From NCBI GenBank assembly GCA_027494035.1, contig JAOSJQ010000001.1, positions 3,410,001 through 3,474,000 of the forward strand: a stretch of 64,000 nucleotides of DNA. The letters are read 5' to 3'. Position numbers and translations under genes: made by a program. The first letter of the stretch is position 1. Every line of letters begins with the position of its first letter. Below are positions 27,105-36,720 of this stretch, piece after piece. Under the pieces are notes generated by a model that worked only from the letters and a program-made list of their open reading frames with translations, had not been told where the DNA came from and ran no database searches. Source of the stretch: UTCFX2 sp002050125. GTDB lineage: Bacteria; Chloroflexota; Anaerolineae; Anaerolineales; UBA4823.

Positions 27105-28046
27105 ATGAAGAACAAATCTGAGATACACCGTATTTGGATCTTTATCCTGTTTGCTTTCAGCATTGCCTGGTTAGCTGCCCTGGTGATCGCTTTCACTGGC
27201 GGCATAAAGAACAGTCCAGTTATTTTTCCCGGACTGGGATTGAAATTAGCCATAGTCCTGATAGCAAGTGTTTACATGACCGCTCCTGCTTTTGCAAATG
27301 TTTTGACCCGGATCGTTACCCGCGAGGGATGGTCCAATACGTGGCTGCGCTTTCATTTCAAGTCAGGCTGGCGTTACTGGCTGGCCTCATGGTTGCTTGT
27401 GCCTCTGTTCGTCTTTGGAGGTGTGATTGCCTACTATCTTCTTTTTCCATCCCAGTTTGATCCCTCGCTTGCCCGCATTCGCCAAGTACTTCCTGCTGGT
27501 GTTGTGACACTCAATCCGTGGGTGATAGTAGCCTTGCAAGCCCTTCAGGGTATTGTTCTAAGTGTTTTTATTAATGCACCCTTCACCCTCGGTGAAGAGT
27601 TTGGCTGGCGGGCTTACTTGTTGCAGAAATTGCTTCCAATTGGTACACGTCGGGCTGTTTTTATTTCCGGGGTTATCATCGGCATCTGGCATTGGCCAGT
27701 GATAGCAATGGGACATAATTATGGCGTTAACTATCGAGGATTTCCTGTACTCGGCATGCTGGTAATGGTGTTATTTTGCATTGTTTTATCTTTTTTTCTC
27801 AGTTGGGCTGTCTTGCGCGCGCAAAGTGTTTGGCCTGGAGTCATCGGACATGCTATCTTAAATGGGCTGGGCAGTATCGGAATTCTATTTGCTGCTGAGG
27901 AAATATACCCTCTTCTTGGCCCCAGTCCAGCAGGTATCATCGGCTGCATTGTGTTCACATTCTTCACTCTGTGGGTGTTGCTCGACCCGCGAGCCTTGCC
28001 ATCACAAATGAGTTGCCAGAACGATATTGAAGGAGGCAGAAAATAG
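27105..28046 (+). CDS. CPBP-family intramembrane metalloprotease (1)
   Basis: 313 aa with about eight transmembrane helices. The glutamate motif is 'TLGEEFGWRAYLLQKL' (E164, E165, R169). The His motifs are 'IIGIWHWPVIAMGHNYG' and 'VWPGVIGHAILNGLGS'. CPBP (CAAX protease and bacteriocin-processing) proteins cleave within membranes and in bacteria are linked to bacteriocin maturation or self-immunity. AAAGGA precedes the ATG. It is the first gene of a plus-strand run to 30846 with the GNAT only 2 nt after its stop. Confidence 0.88.
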   Translation: MKNKSEIHRIWIFILFAFSIAWLAALVIAFTGGIKNSPVIFPGLGLKLAIVLIASVYMTAPAFANVLTRIVTREGWSNTWLRFHFKSGWRYWLASWLLVPLFVFGGVIAYYLLFPSQFDPSLARIRQVLPAGVVTLNPWVIVALQALQGIVLSVFINAPFTLGEEFGWRAYLLQKLLPIGTRRAVFISGVIIGIWHWPVIAMGHNYGVNYRGFPVLGMLVMVLFCIVLSFFLSWAVLRAQSVWPGVIGHAILNGLGSIGILFAAEEIYPLLGPSPAGIIGCIVFTFFTLWVLLDPRALPSQMSCQNDIEGGRK

Positions 28047-28048
28047 AA

Positions 28049-28612
28049 ATGAAAACACCCATTTATACTGAACGGCTGACAATCCGTCCTTTACTGATTG
28101 ATGATCTCGATCAAGTACTGACAATTACCGGGCAACCCGAAACTTACACCTATATTCCCGAAGAACCAATGGGCGAAATGGAAGCACGAACAATGATAGA
28201 GCGTGGGCAGAATATTCCCAACGTGAACGATCTGCCGCCTGATATAGCTGTGACGCTTACGGAGACAAAAGAGCTCGTTGGGTTGTTGTCATTCAACACC
28301 GTTAGCAACCGGTTCCGGGCTATGGAAATCGGCTGGATGTTCCATACAGCCCATCGCGGTAAAGGTTATGCCAGCGAAGCTGCGCGCGCGCTCATGAATT
28401 GTGGCTTTTCCACCCTTGGAATCCACCGCATCATTGCAATATGTGATCCACGAAATATCCCGAGTTTTCGTATTATGGAGAAGCTGGGTATGCGTCTTGA
28501 AGCAGAATTTGTAGATAGTGTGATTCTGAGCGATGGAGAATGGCATAACGAATATTTCTATGCCATCACAGAAAAGGAGTGGGCTAATAAATTTTATCAG
28601 GAAGAAATTTGA
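28049..28612 (+). CDS. GNAT-family N-acetyltransferase
   Basis: 187 aa. Typical RimJ/RimL-like elements: 'TERLTIRPLLIDDLDQVLTI' at the N-terminus, 'EIGWMFHTAHRGKGYASEAA' (acetyl-CoA pyrophosphate loop R-G-K-G-Y-A) and 'DPRNIPSFRIMEKLGMRLEA' near the C-terminus. The 2-nt gap after the CPBP gene and an AGGAGG inside the end of that gene indicate translational coupling. In bacteriocin-like loci such enzymes may modify or detoxify the product, but that is inference; substrate unknown. Confidence 0.88.
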   Translation: MKTPIYTERLTIRPLLIDDLDQVLTITGQPETYTYIPEEPMGEMEARTMIERGQNIPNVNDLPPDIAVTLTETKELVGLLSFNTVSNRFRAMEIGWMFHTAHRGKGYASEAARALMNCGFSTLGIHRIIAICDPRNIPSFRIMEKLGMRLEAEFVDSVILSDGEWHNEYFYAITEKEWANKFYQEEI

Positions 28613-28699
28613 AGAACAAATTTGCGTTTTAAGTAGACCAGGAACCTGGTAAATACTTAAATGCAATGAAAAAGAAAAATGATATTGAAAGGAGTAAAA

Positions 28700-29455
28700 A
28701 TGATTGCAGAAAAGGACACAGGCTGGAAGACGATAAGCATAATGCAAGGTTTTTTTGCTTTCGTCATTCTGTTTGTTTTTCAGGTTTTTGCAGGAAAATT
28801 CGGGTGGGCAGTAGCTGATTTGTTCTCCTATGACTCAGTCGATCGCAATAACCTTTTCGCCCGCTTGTCTATACATCACCTAACCCAAATGTTGATCGCT
28901 TTAACGGTCATTTTAATAATCAACGCCGTGATCCGAGTTGATTTCGGATTTCACTTGGGCGAAATAATAGTGGGGATGCGGTATCTATTGCTATTCACAG
29001 GTGCAATTGCAGTGATTGCCCTGGGGTACCACATTCTTATGGAAATCATTGGTCAGCCGATTACTTACGACCATCCACTGAATATCCGGAACATTCTCGG
29101 AACCCTGGGATTCCAACTGTTTTTGAGTGGCCCCTCTGAAGAAATTTTGTACCGAGCTTTGCCCGTTACACTACTTGTTTTTGCCTTTGGAAAGAGTATA
29201 TCCATTAGCAAGGATTTTACATTGGAGGTTGTTTTAGCTTCTTTGCTATTCGCAGCAGCGCATGTCACATGGACCACCTCGCCATTTTCAATTTCCGAAT
29301 TGAATATCTTTGGATTGGTTTATGCTTTTACGATGGGTATCTTGAATGGGTTTGTTTACCAGAAAAGCGGCAGTATTGTGTACCCGATACTAATGCACAG
29401 TATCAGCAATGTATTCATGGTTGGAACCGGGTATTTGTTTGCCATTTTATTTTAG
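28700..29455 (+). CDS. CPBP-family intramembrane metalloprotease (2)
   Basis: 251 aa from ATG 28700 (GGAG 6 nt upstream; an in-frame ATG at 28679 lacks such a site). Multiple hydrophobic helices carry the glutamate motif 'SGPSEEILYRALPVTLL' (E147, E148, R152), 'LLFAAAHVTWTT' with its His, and 'YPILMHSISNVFMVGTGYL'. It is a second, divergent paralogue of the protease at 27105, in the same orientation and transcript. Substrate unknown. Confidence 0.85.
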   Translation: MIAEKDTGWKTISIMQGFFAFVILFVFQVFAGKFGWAVADLFSYDSVDRNNLFARLSIHHLTQMLIALTVILIINAVIRVDFGFHLGEIIVGMRYLLLFTGAIAVIALGYHILMEIIGQPITYDHPLNIRNILGTLGFQLFLSGPSEEILYRALPVTLLVFAFGKSISISKDFTLEVVLASLLFAAAHVTWTTSPFSISELNIFGLVYAFTMGILNGFVYQKSGSIVYPILMHSISNVFMVGTGYLFAILF

Positions 29456-29549
29456 GTCATTACATGCAAGTGCGGTTTCTGTTGGATTTTAGCAGGTTGT
29501 TGTGATGACATTGCAGCAAGTTGACTATTAGAACGAGGTGGTTTTCGTA

Positions 29550-30278
29550 ATGGACACACAGGTAGAACAACATACAACCTTTCAGACAGTACTTTTACAT
29601 TTGCTGCCAGGGGTATTGATCACCATTGTCTTTGTTTTGCTCGGTCCGTGGTTGAGACAAAACCATCTCCCTCCGCTGCTTGGGATCTTGATCCCCATCT
29701 TAATCATATTAATCCCGGTTGAATTGGGCTGGATCGTTTTTATGGGGTTTAGAAGGAATAAAAAGCTCTCCCTTGAAGGAATAGTGTTAAACCGCCAACC
29801 AATGCATAAGAAGGATTATTTACACCTTATCCCATTTATGTTGATCTGGTCAATAATAATATTTACACTGCTGCAGAATTTTGACCAGGCGATCATGTCT
29901 AACTTCTTATATTGGCTGCCAGATTGGTTTCAATTCAGCCAGTTTAATTCCGGTGATTACACCTCGTCTATTCTGACAACGACATTCCTTCTCTTTCTTC
30001 TACTCAATGGGTTTGCGGGACCAATAGTAGAAGAATTGTATTTTCGCGGTTACTTACTGCCACGCATAGAATACTTAAAGGGTGTGGCGCCATTGGTCAA
30101 TGTCCTGCTCTTCTCTCTTTATCATTTCTTTTCACCTTGGCAATTCTTCACGCGAATCCTGGCTTTCTACCCCTTGGCTTTCGTTGTTCGATGGAAAAAG
30201 AATATCTATCCAAGTATTGTGACCCATTGTTTGCTAAATATTGGTTTCTGTGTGCTAACACTGAGATCGTTTATGTGA
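29550..30278 (+). CDS. CPBP-family intramembrane metalloprotease (3)
   Basis: 242 aa from ATG 29550 (a GAGG lies 11 nt upstream; GTG 29538 is an alternative). It is a polytopic membrane protein with 'GPIVEELYFRGYLLPRIEYL' as the EExxxR motif, 'LLFSLYHFFSPWQF' with the second-motif His and 'IYPSIVTHCLLNIGF' with the third. It is the third CPBP gene within 3.2 kb. It is AT-rich and ends 157 nt before the lipoprotein gene. Confidence 0.85.
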   Translation: MDTQVEQHTTFQTVLLHLLPGVLITIVFVLLGPWLRQNHLPPLLGILIPILIILIPVELGWIVFMGFRRNKKLSLEGIVLNRQPMHKKDYLHLIPFMLIWSIIIFTLLQNFDQAIMSNFLYWLPDWFQFSQFNSGDYTSSILTTTFLLFLLLNGFAGPIVEELYFRGYLLPRIEYLKGVAPLVNVLLFSLYHFFSPWQFFTRILAFYPLAFVVRWKKNIYPSIVTHCLLNIGFCVLTLRSFM

Positions 30279-30435
30279 ACACAAGTCGCTCTATAGTGAA
30301 ATTTCTGAGAATAAGGAAGAATTGGGTACTCTGTTGGTTTCGTATTTAGGAGAGAACAACAGGATGCAGCAAAGGATGAAATCAGGTTTATGGCTATTTT
30401 TGCCGCTGATAAAACCAATTAAGGAGGTTGTAACT

Positions 30436-30846
30436 ATGAGACTTTATAAAATTCTCTTTATTGTCCTGCTGTTATCTGGCATTCTTTCAGGATGTGCCTC
30501 GACAAAACTGGCAGATATCTTTGATGAAAACAAAGTGATTGAACGCGGAAAAGAGGTTGTTAAGATCATCAACACACAGGATTTCGATTTGGTAAATGCA
30601 GAGTTGAGAGATGATCTCGAAGATCAACTTGCTTCGGACCAATTGAAGAATGGAATGGGGCAAAAACTGATAGATGCGGGACAGTTTCTCGAATATCAAT
30701 CCATATCCACATTAGGCCAAAAAAGCAAATCGACGGGTGAGGATTATGCGACAGTTGTCCTTGTTGGGACATACGAGAAGAGCACCCTTGTTTTTTCTAT
30801 TACCATGGATTCAAATCTGGACCTTGTCGGTCTTTACCTAAAATAG
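30436..30846 (+). CDS. DUF3887-like lipoprotein
   Basis: 136 aa from ATG 30436, which follows a strong AAGGAGG. The N-terminus 'MRLYKILFIVLLLSGILSGC' is a lipoprotein signal with lipobox L-S-G-C. The mature part ('FDLVNAELRDDLEDQLASDQ', then 'YATVVLVGTYEKSTLVFSIT') fits DUF3887, a small domain of unknown function found with membrane proteases and beta-lactamase-like proteins. It would sit on the outer face of the membrane, next to the three proteases encoded upstream. Confidence 0.75.
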   Translation: MRLYKILFIVLLLSGILSGCASTKLADIFDENKVIERGKEVVKIINTQDFDLVNAELRDDLEDQLASDQLKNGMGQKLIDAGQFLEYQSISTLGQKSKSTGEDYATVVLVGTYEKSTLVFSITMDSNLDLVGLYLK

Positions 30847-30884
30847 AACGGCTAGATTCAGCACTCGTAAAGGCTAATAATAAT

Positions 30885-30907
30885 TTCTCTACCGTACATT
30901 AACAACC
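30885..30907 (+). repeat. Solo terminal repeat of the IS4-like element
   Basis: TTCTCTACCGTACATTAA followed by CAACC matches the left end of the IS at 21974-21998 with one difference over about 23 bp. No transposase of that element follows; the sequence passes directly into the IS1-like fragment. It marks an old insertion or a deletion endpoint. Confidence 0.65.
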
Positions 30908-30941
30908 GGTAACACTCCACTTAAACGTGGAGGTTGAAAAA

Positions 30942-31084
30942 ATGAAGGTCTTGTGGCACTCTAAAGGTCCTACACCTTACAAGAGCAAGCCACATGGACC
31001 TCGACAACAATTCTGCCCGAATATGGACTGCCCCGCAAGGGGCAAAATCGGCAAGAATAACATCGTTGTTCACAGCCGTAAAGA
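30942..31084 (+). pseudogene. IS1-like transposase N-terminal fragment
   Basis: ATG 30942 with GGAGG 8 nt upstream encodes about 48 residues that include the zinc-ribbon start 'QQFCPNMDCPARGKIGKNNI' and 'VVHSRKE', characteristic of the N-terminal InsA-like part of IS1/ISNCY transposases. ISL3 copy 2 begins exactly at 31085, cutting the frame after 'SRKE'; its downstream part is not found on the other side. A CTCCAC/GTGGAG hairpin covers the ribosome site (about 30915-30932). Confidence 0.65.
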
Positions 31085-32453
31085 GGCTCATTGGGAGTTG
31101 CCGTGGTGCCCCCCAGATGTGGGGTGTAAAATAAGCGAAAAATCATGATCACACAGGTCAGATAGATGAAAAGATCACGAGTAACGGTTCCATTGGATAT
31201 ACCCGATGTGCAGGTATTGAGCACAGAAATCAACAAAGTTGGCGAGTTGATCATCACTATTGAGAGCAGCAAAGAAGGGACCCTCTGCCGTCAATGCGGG
31301 CGAGAGATCCGTAAACGGCACGGGTATGATGAATGGACGATCATCCGGCACTTGCCAGTATTTGGGCGGCCGAGCTATCTGCGCTATCGTCCCCGGCGCT
31401 ACCAATGTATGCTGTGTGAGGGTCACCCGACCACGACGGAGCAACTGAGCTGGCGTAAGAGTAACAGTCCCCATAGTATGGTAGATGATGATCACCTGCT
31501 GTTGCAACTGGTCAATGCGACCGTGGAAGATGTGAGCATCAAAGAAGGGGTGGCTTATGACTGCGTCCTGGGTGTCTTGGAGCGGCGGATCAACGCCAGC
31601 GTGGATTGGTGGCAATATAGCGCCTTGGGCGTTATCGGGTTGGATGAAATTGCGCTCAAGAAAGGCCACCGCAACTATGTGGTGATTGTGACGGCGCGCC
31701 TGGCGGAAGGTCGAGTGGTGATCCTGGCGGTTTTGCCAGATCGCCAGAAGGATACCGTGGTTGAATTCCTGCGGTCGATCCCGGAAAGCTTGAAACAGAG
31801 CATTCATACCGTGTGTTGTGACATGTACGAAGGCTTTAGCGAAGCAGTGCGGGAAGAGCTGAGCCACGTGCGCATCGTGATTGATCGTTTCCATGTCGCC
31901 AGGGCTTACCGAGATGGTCTGGACGACCTGCGCAAACAAGAACTGGGACGACTGAAAAAGGAGCTTCCTGACGTCGAATACAAGCAGTTGAAGGGCAGTA
32001 TGTGAGCCTTGCGCAAGAAGCCCACTGAGCTGACCGTCGAAGAAAGACGCACCCTCCGACTTCTTTTCCGCTACTCGCCTAAGCTGAAGCAGGCTTATGA
32101 CTTGCAGCAACAATTGACAGAGATTTTTGACCAGCACATTTCCCCCGCCATCGCCAAAACCAAAATCCGGGCCTGGATCAAACGCGTCGCCAAAAGTGAG
32201 TTGCGCTGCTTTGATAAGTTCATCCATACCCTGGGCCGTTGGTGGCAGGAAATCATCAACTATTTCGTCAACCGTGACAATAGTGGCTTTGTTGAAGGCT
32301 TGAACAACAAACTCAAGGTGCTCAAACGGCGTTGTTATGGTGTGTTCAACTTGAAGCATCTTTTTCAACGCATCTTCCTCGATTTGGAAGGCTATCGCCT
32401 GTTCGCGTCTTGACCACCATATATGGTCGAATCACAGCAACTCCCAATGAGCC
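31085..32453 (+). mobile_element. ISL3-family element, copy 2 (both ends present)
   Basis: The left end GGCTCATTGGGAGTTGC begins at 31085 and the inverted right end (...GCAACTCCCAATGAGCC) finishes at 32453; the termini agree in about 20 of 21 positions. Length 1369 bp. The flanks (CGTAAAGA on the left, AGAAAAAA on the right) do not form an obvious 8-bp duplication, and the genes on either side are unrelated fragments (IS1-like and helicase). That suggests rearrangement after insertion. Confidence 0.85.
31166..32413 (+). pseudogene. ISL3-family transposase with in-frame TGA
   Basis: Same protein as copy 1, with the zinc ribbon and DDE domain intact and no shift in the C-run (five C). It is interrupted only by TGA at 32003-32005 between 'QLKGSM' and 'ALRKKPTELT', the same position as in copy 1. 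The final part with 'GFVEGLNNKLKVLKRRCYGV' (catalytic Glu) is in frame after the stop. Trp is normal here in the family, so TGG-to-TGA is the likely change. The protein could be active only with UGA read-through. Confidence 0.8.
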
Positions 32454-32580
32454 AGAAAAAATCGTTCGACTCCTTGAGAAAAAGCGTGGTATGGCAGATC
32501 AAATCGTCGGTGCGGCTCAAGAAGGTCCACGCCAATGGACCAAAGATGAGTTGATCGAACTCCTAAAACCACTGGATTGA
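32454..32580 (+). pseudogene. SNF2-type helicase C-terminal fragment
   Basis: Directly after the IS, 41 codons read 'EKIVRLLEKKRGMADQIVGA', then 'WTKDELIELLKPLD' and stop. The 'E-K-I-x2-LLExKRxxADxxVG' followed by 'x-T-x-DEL-x-LL' pattern is the extreme C-terminus of SNF2/Swi2-type DNA translocases. The rest of the gene is absent; the ISL3 element is at the break. Confidence 0.55.
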
Positions 32581-32743
32581 TTGTTTAGGACGTTCAGGCA
32601 GAATAATCCCTCAAGCCGTACACCCAAAGGATTGAGGACTAAACCTGGCACAGGCAGCAACAACGGTGGCATTATCCGCAGTGACAAAATCCAAAATTGG
32701 TTTCGCCACTGTGGCAATCTTCCTGGTAACACCAGCTATTTTT

Positions 32744-33765
32744 CTATCTTTTGACCGTCCTAAAGCTGCTGACGGCGACAGCCGCGGCAAGAACTAAGCC
32801 TTTGACGATGACCTGAATATATGGGTTTATGTTGAGTAGATTCAACCCATTAATAATAATCGTCATTGTGAGCACGCCGAAAAGAGCCCCCAAACGCTTC
32901 CCACGCCGCCATAAATACTCGTGCCGCCCAGCACCGTTGCCGCAATGGCATCCATTTCCATTCCGCCGCCATTATTTGGATGCCCGTTAGCCACTCTTGC
33001 CGTAAGCAGGATGCTGGCGAATGCTGCAAAAAAACCACAAATCATGTAGATTATCAGAGTATATTTCCTCACAGAAATACCTGATAGATAAACCGCCTCC
33101 ACATTCCCACCCAAGCCATAAATCAGCCGCCCAAAACCGGTGTTCTGCAGTATCCATTGAATGACGAAATAGATAATCACCACCAAAATGATCGACACCG
33201 GTATCAACCAGATTTTGCCGCTGCCCAGGTATCTGATGGCATTGTCGGCGGGAAGATTGATGCTGTACCCTTGAGTGATCGTGAAGGCTATGCCACTAAA
33301 TGTCATGGCAGTGGCAAGCGTGGCAATAATTGGGGGGATTTTTAGCAGTGTAATTAGAAAACCGTTGAAAAGCCCAAGCAGAATACCTAAGATAAAAACC
33401 AGTATCACAGAAAAAAACAAAGGCACATCAGTATTTTTTATCAGCATGGCAAGTATGACACTACAGAGGCTGATGCTAGATGCAATTGACAGGTCAATCC
33501 CGCCGGAGATGATCACAATCGTTATTCCGACCGCGACCATAGCTAACGGAGCCGATTGCCTGAAGATATTAACAAAATTATTAAGCGTAAGAAAATACGG
33601 ACTCAAAATGCTGAAGATTATTATCAGCAAAATTGTAGCAATCAAAACGCTGCCTAGATTACCTAGTTTTCCATAGCCTCTTTTTATTACATCCAGCGCT
33701 TGGATGTTCGTTTTAGCAGCTTTTTTATCGGCTTCATAAATTGCTGTTTCTGGAACCGGTTGCAT
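32744..33765 (-). CDS. Ribose/sugar ABC transporter permease (RbsC-like), frameshifted
   Basis: The main frame from ATG 33765 encodes an RbsC-type permease with about nine membrane helices, including 'AVGITIVIISGGIDLSIASS' and 'GMEMDAIAATVLGGTSIYGG', the signature of the family. At the C-run 32887-32891 the frame breaks ('SVWGLFSACSQ'). With one more base it continues 'LFGVLTMTIIINGLNLLNI' and ends normally at a TAG (32744-32746) for about 340 aa. It starts inside the 3' end of the ATPase gene (32-nt overlap), as expected for one operon. It imports sugars with the ATPase below. Confidence 0.85.
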
Positions 33766-35244
33766 ATTGCACCATTTCCTCTAGGGTAGCATTTTGTTTG
33801 AATTCATGGATGTTCTGTCCATTATACATAACCACGATCCTGTCGCTCACCTTTTGTACTTCTTCCAGTTCAGAGGACACAAAAATGATACTCTTACCTT
33901 CTCTTGAAAGCTTATCGACAAGTTCGTATATTTCTGCTTTGGAACCGACATCAATGCCTCTGGTGGGCTCGTCCATCAGAATAATATCGCTGTTTGCCAT
34001 CAGCCATTTACCGATGACAACCTTCTGCTGATTACCCCCTGAAAGACTGCTGACATTCGTCGTCAGTTTGTCATATCTCAGTTTCAAGCTTTCTGCTTGT
34101 TCCTTCACTTCGGCTCTGGCTTTGGCTTTTCGAATAATTGGGCCACGCGAATATTTGGCGAAATTGGGGATCAGCATATTATCCATGATCGACATAGAGA
34201 GAATAAGCCCCTCTGCTTTCCGGTCTTCTGAGATCAGGGCAATCCGGTTTTCAAACGCGGTTTTTGGGCTGTTCGGTTTGTACGGTTTCCCGTTGATATA
34301 AAACTCGCCGCTTTTTATTTTCAGAGCGCCAAAAATACATTTAAGCAGTTCTGTACGACCCGCACCCATCAAACCAGCAATACCAAGCACTTCACCTTTT
34401 CTAAGTTCAAAACTGAAATCTTTGACCTTATTCGAATAACAGATATTGTGGGCTGAGAATACCACGGGTCTGTCGATTTCCCTGGTTCGATTATTGTTTG
34501 TTACCCGGGTTTTTTCTTTGGGGATCATTAATTTGACCAGATCCTCTTTCGTCAGATCCGGGGTATTTTTAATGGTAGTGACCAGCTTTGAATCTTCGAG
34601 AACTGTGATGCAGTCTGAAATCTCCAGGATTTCTTCGAGCCTGTGAGATATATAAATCACCGCGATCCCTTTTTTCTTTAGGTCGCGCATCACCTTGAAA
34701 AGCATTTCTACTTCATCGAAAGTAAGGCTGGCAGTCGGTTCATCCATAACCAGGATGGCTGCTTCCTTAGAAAGGGCTTTTGCAATTTCCACCAATTGCC
34801 GTTCAGCTATGGATAATTTCGATATTTTCCGAGTTGGATCAATATTGGTACCAAGTTCTTGAAGTATTTCAGCAGCTTTTCGGTTCACTTCCTTCCAGTT
34901 GATCACTGGTGAATTCTTATATGTAGAAAATCTTCCGAAAAAGATGTTTTCTGCAACGGTCATCTCAGCCATCAGCTTTAATTCCTGATGAATCAGGACG
35001 ACGCCCTTTTTTATTGCCTGAGATGGATGATCAAAAAAACTGTCTCGCCGTTGAATATAATATCCCCTTCGGTCTGAGGGAATGTTCCGGCAAGGATATT
35101 CGCCAGGGTCGATTTGCCCGAGCCATTTGTGCCAATCACAGCTTGTATTTCGCCGGTTCTGATCGTCAAGCTGACATCATTCAACGCCTGAGTGCCGGGA
35201 AATATCTTGTCAATATGTTGCATCTCACATATTGTCTTATCCAT
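33734..35244 (-). CDS. Ribose/sugar ABC transporter ATP-binding protein (RbsA-like), frameshifted
   Basis: ATG 35244 begins 'MDKTICEMQHIDKIFPGTQA' with Walker A 'GTNGSGKSTLANILAG'. After 'NGETV' the frame breaks at a run of seven T (minus strand; 35033-35039). One more base gives 'FFDHPSQAIKKGVVLIHQEL' and joins the long second frame, which has the first ABC signature region 'SIAERQLVEIAKAL', Walker B 'ILVMDEPTASLT', then a second ATPase with 'SLSGGNQQKVVIGKWL' and 'ILMDEPTRGIDVG'. This tandem ATPase of about 500 aa powers sugar uptake with the permease. No periplasmic binding-protein gene is next to it. Confidence 0.85.
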
Positions 35245-35612
35245 GCTAAAACCTTAAATGCTTGATGAGCAAGGTCGGTTTTCTGTAGTCGAGGGCGTTT
35301 CAGACACGCGCCTACTACTCAGAGATGTATGATATCATCTTTCTTGATAATACTGAATAGTCTTGAATTTGTCAATGCGCACGCCAAATTCATCCTTTTT
35401 TCTCCACTTGACACACAATTTTCTACATGCTATACTCAAAAAGCCTTTCTTACCCATTTAGTTGTCCGACCTCTAGTATATTTTCCTTGTTTCCATCAAT
35501 GGCTACCATCCCATAATCGGCGAGTTGTATTACCTCTTGAAATTTGAACGCTTGTTGCTATTCTAGGATAAATCGGATCGTCTACCCATGAGTATCAGAA
35601 GGAGCAGAAAAA
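35245..35612. other. Divergent intergenic region between sugar transporter and oxidoreductase
   Basis: No coding sequence recognised in 368 bp. It contains the strong plus-strand promoter at 35408-35436 and a GGAGC ribosome site just before 35613. The minus-strand transporter must also start in this gap, but no clear promoter was identified for it. Confidence 0.5.
35408..35436 (+). promoter_or_regulatory. Sigma-70-type promoter
   Basis: TTGACA (35408-35413), a 17-nt spacer, then TATACT (35431-35436): near-consensus spacing and boxes. It points toward the oxidoreductase gene, giving a leader of about 170 nt. Confidence 0.65.
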
Positions 35613-36654
35613 ATGTTAAGAGTCGGCATCTCCGGTTACCAGATCTGGTATCACTCCATTGTTTTCGCAGAAGAGCTGCGAAAGTCAAGCACGATGAAGG
35701 TTGTGAGCGTTTTTGATGAAAACCCAGTGTTTGCCAAACGGCTGGGCGAAGCTGCTGGGGGAGCAAAGGTATTCACCGAGATCAACCCGTTTATCGATTC
35801 AGGACTCGACATAGTGATTATGACCGGGCTGCCGTCCACAAAACTCGCTGAGATTCGGAAGTATGCCGCGGCAGGGATACACGTCCTAATCGACAAGCCT
35901 GTGGCAACCACATCGGCTGATGCGCTGGAAATCGCCAATGTATGCAACAAAGCCAATGTCAAAGCGATGGTAGGCTACAATCTGCATTCGGCGCAGACCA
36001 TGCGGCAAGCTCATGCCATTTTACAGGAAGGCAAACTCGGCAAACCGATTTACGCCTTTTTTTGCTTACGATGGACCGATGCTACAAGAAACCGAATGGA
36101 GTACAAAGCCGGGTTGGCTCATGGACCCCAAGGAAAACATGAGCTATTGGTTCATTCATGTCGACCATGGAATCGATGCCTTAATGTGGCTGTTAGACGC
36201 GAAATACACCGATGTCTTCGCCCAACTGGAAAACATGGTTCACCCCGAAATCATGGATAATACAGATTGGGGCGTGGGTCTGTTCACGATGGACAATGGC
36301 GTTAAAGCCATTCTGAAATGTGACGGATTAGCGCCCGCTCCTTTTGAAATACTAAATATCCGAATCGTCTGTGAAGACGGCGCTTTAGTATGGGATTATT
36401 TCCCAACTCCAAAACTGCAGGTATCCGGAAACAAACTGACCTGGGGCAAGGTGTGGGAATATACCTGCCAGGATGATTTACGCAATGGTATGGCAAGAAT
36501 GGCAGAGGAATTCGCCGCTTACGTTGTGGAGGACAAACCGGTGCCAAAATATCAAACCGTTGAGATAGCTGGTTACAGGCTGTTAAAAACCGCTGAAATG
36601 GCGCACAAGTCCCACGACGAGAAAAAACTGGTCCAGATCAGTTATGAAGTCTGA
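35613..36654 (+). CDS. Gfo/Idh/MocA-family oxidoreductase, frameshifted
   Basis: The first frame has the Rossmann domain ('MLRVGISGYQIWYHSIVFAE', 'IVIMTGLPSTKLAEIRKYAA', 'GIHVLIDKPVATT' with the conserved Lys-Pro of the EKP motif). The run of seven T at 36057-36063 breaks it; six T would give 'KPIYAFFAYDGPMLQE' and continue into the substrate domain with 'YWFIHVDHGIDALMWLL', whose H-x3-D is the usual catalytic pair. Length about 347 aa, normal. These NAD(P)-dependent enzymes oxidise sugars or inositols, consistent with the sugar transporter transcribed divergently. A terminator follows at 36692. Confidence 0.85.
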
Positions 36655-36691
36655 CCCGATACCTGCGGGATCATGACGATTGAGCAACCAA

Positions 36692-36720
36692 GAAAACCTC
36701 CCGTTTTCCGGGAGGTTTTC
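36692..36720 (+). terminator. Rho-independent terminator
   Basis: GAAAACCTCCCG (36692-36703) pairs with CGGGAGGTTTTC (36709-36720) over 12 bp with a 5-nt loop and a TTTT tail. It lies 38 nt after the oxidoreductase stop. Confidence 0.8.
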
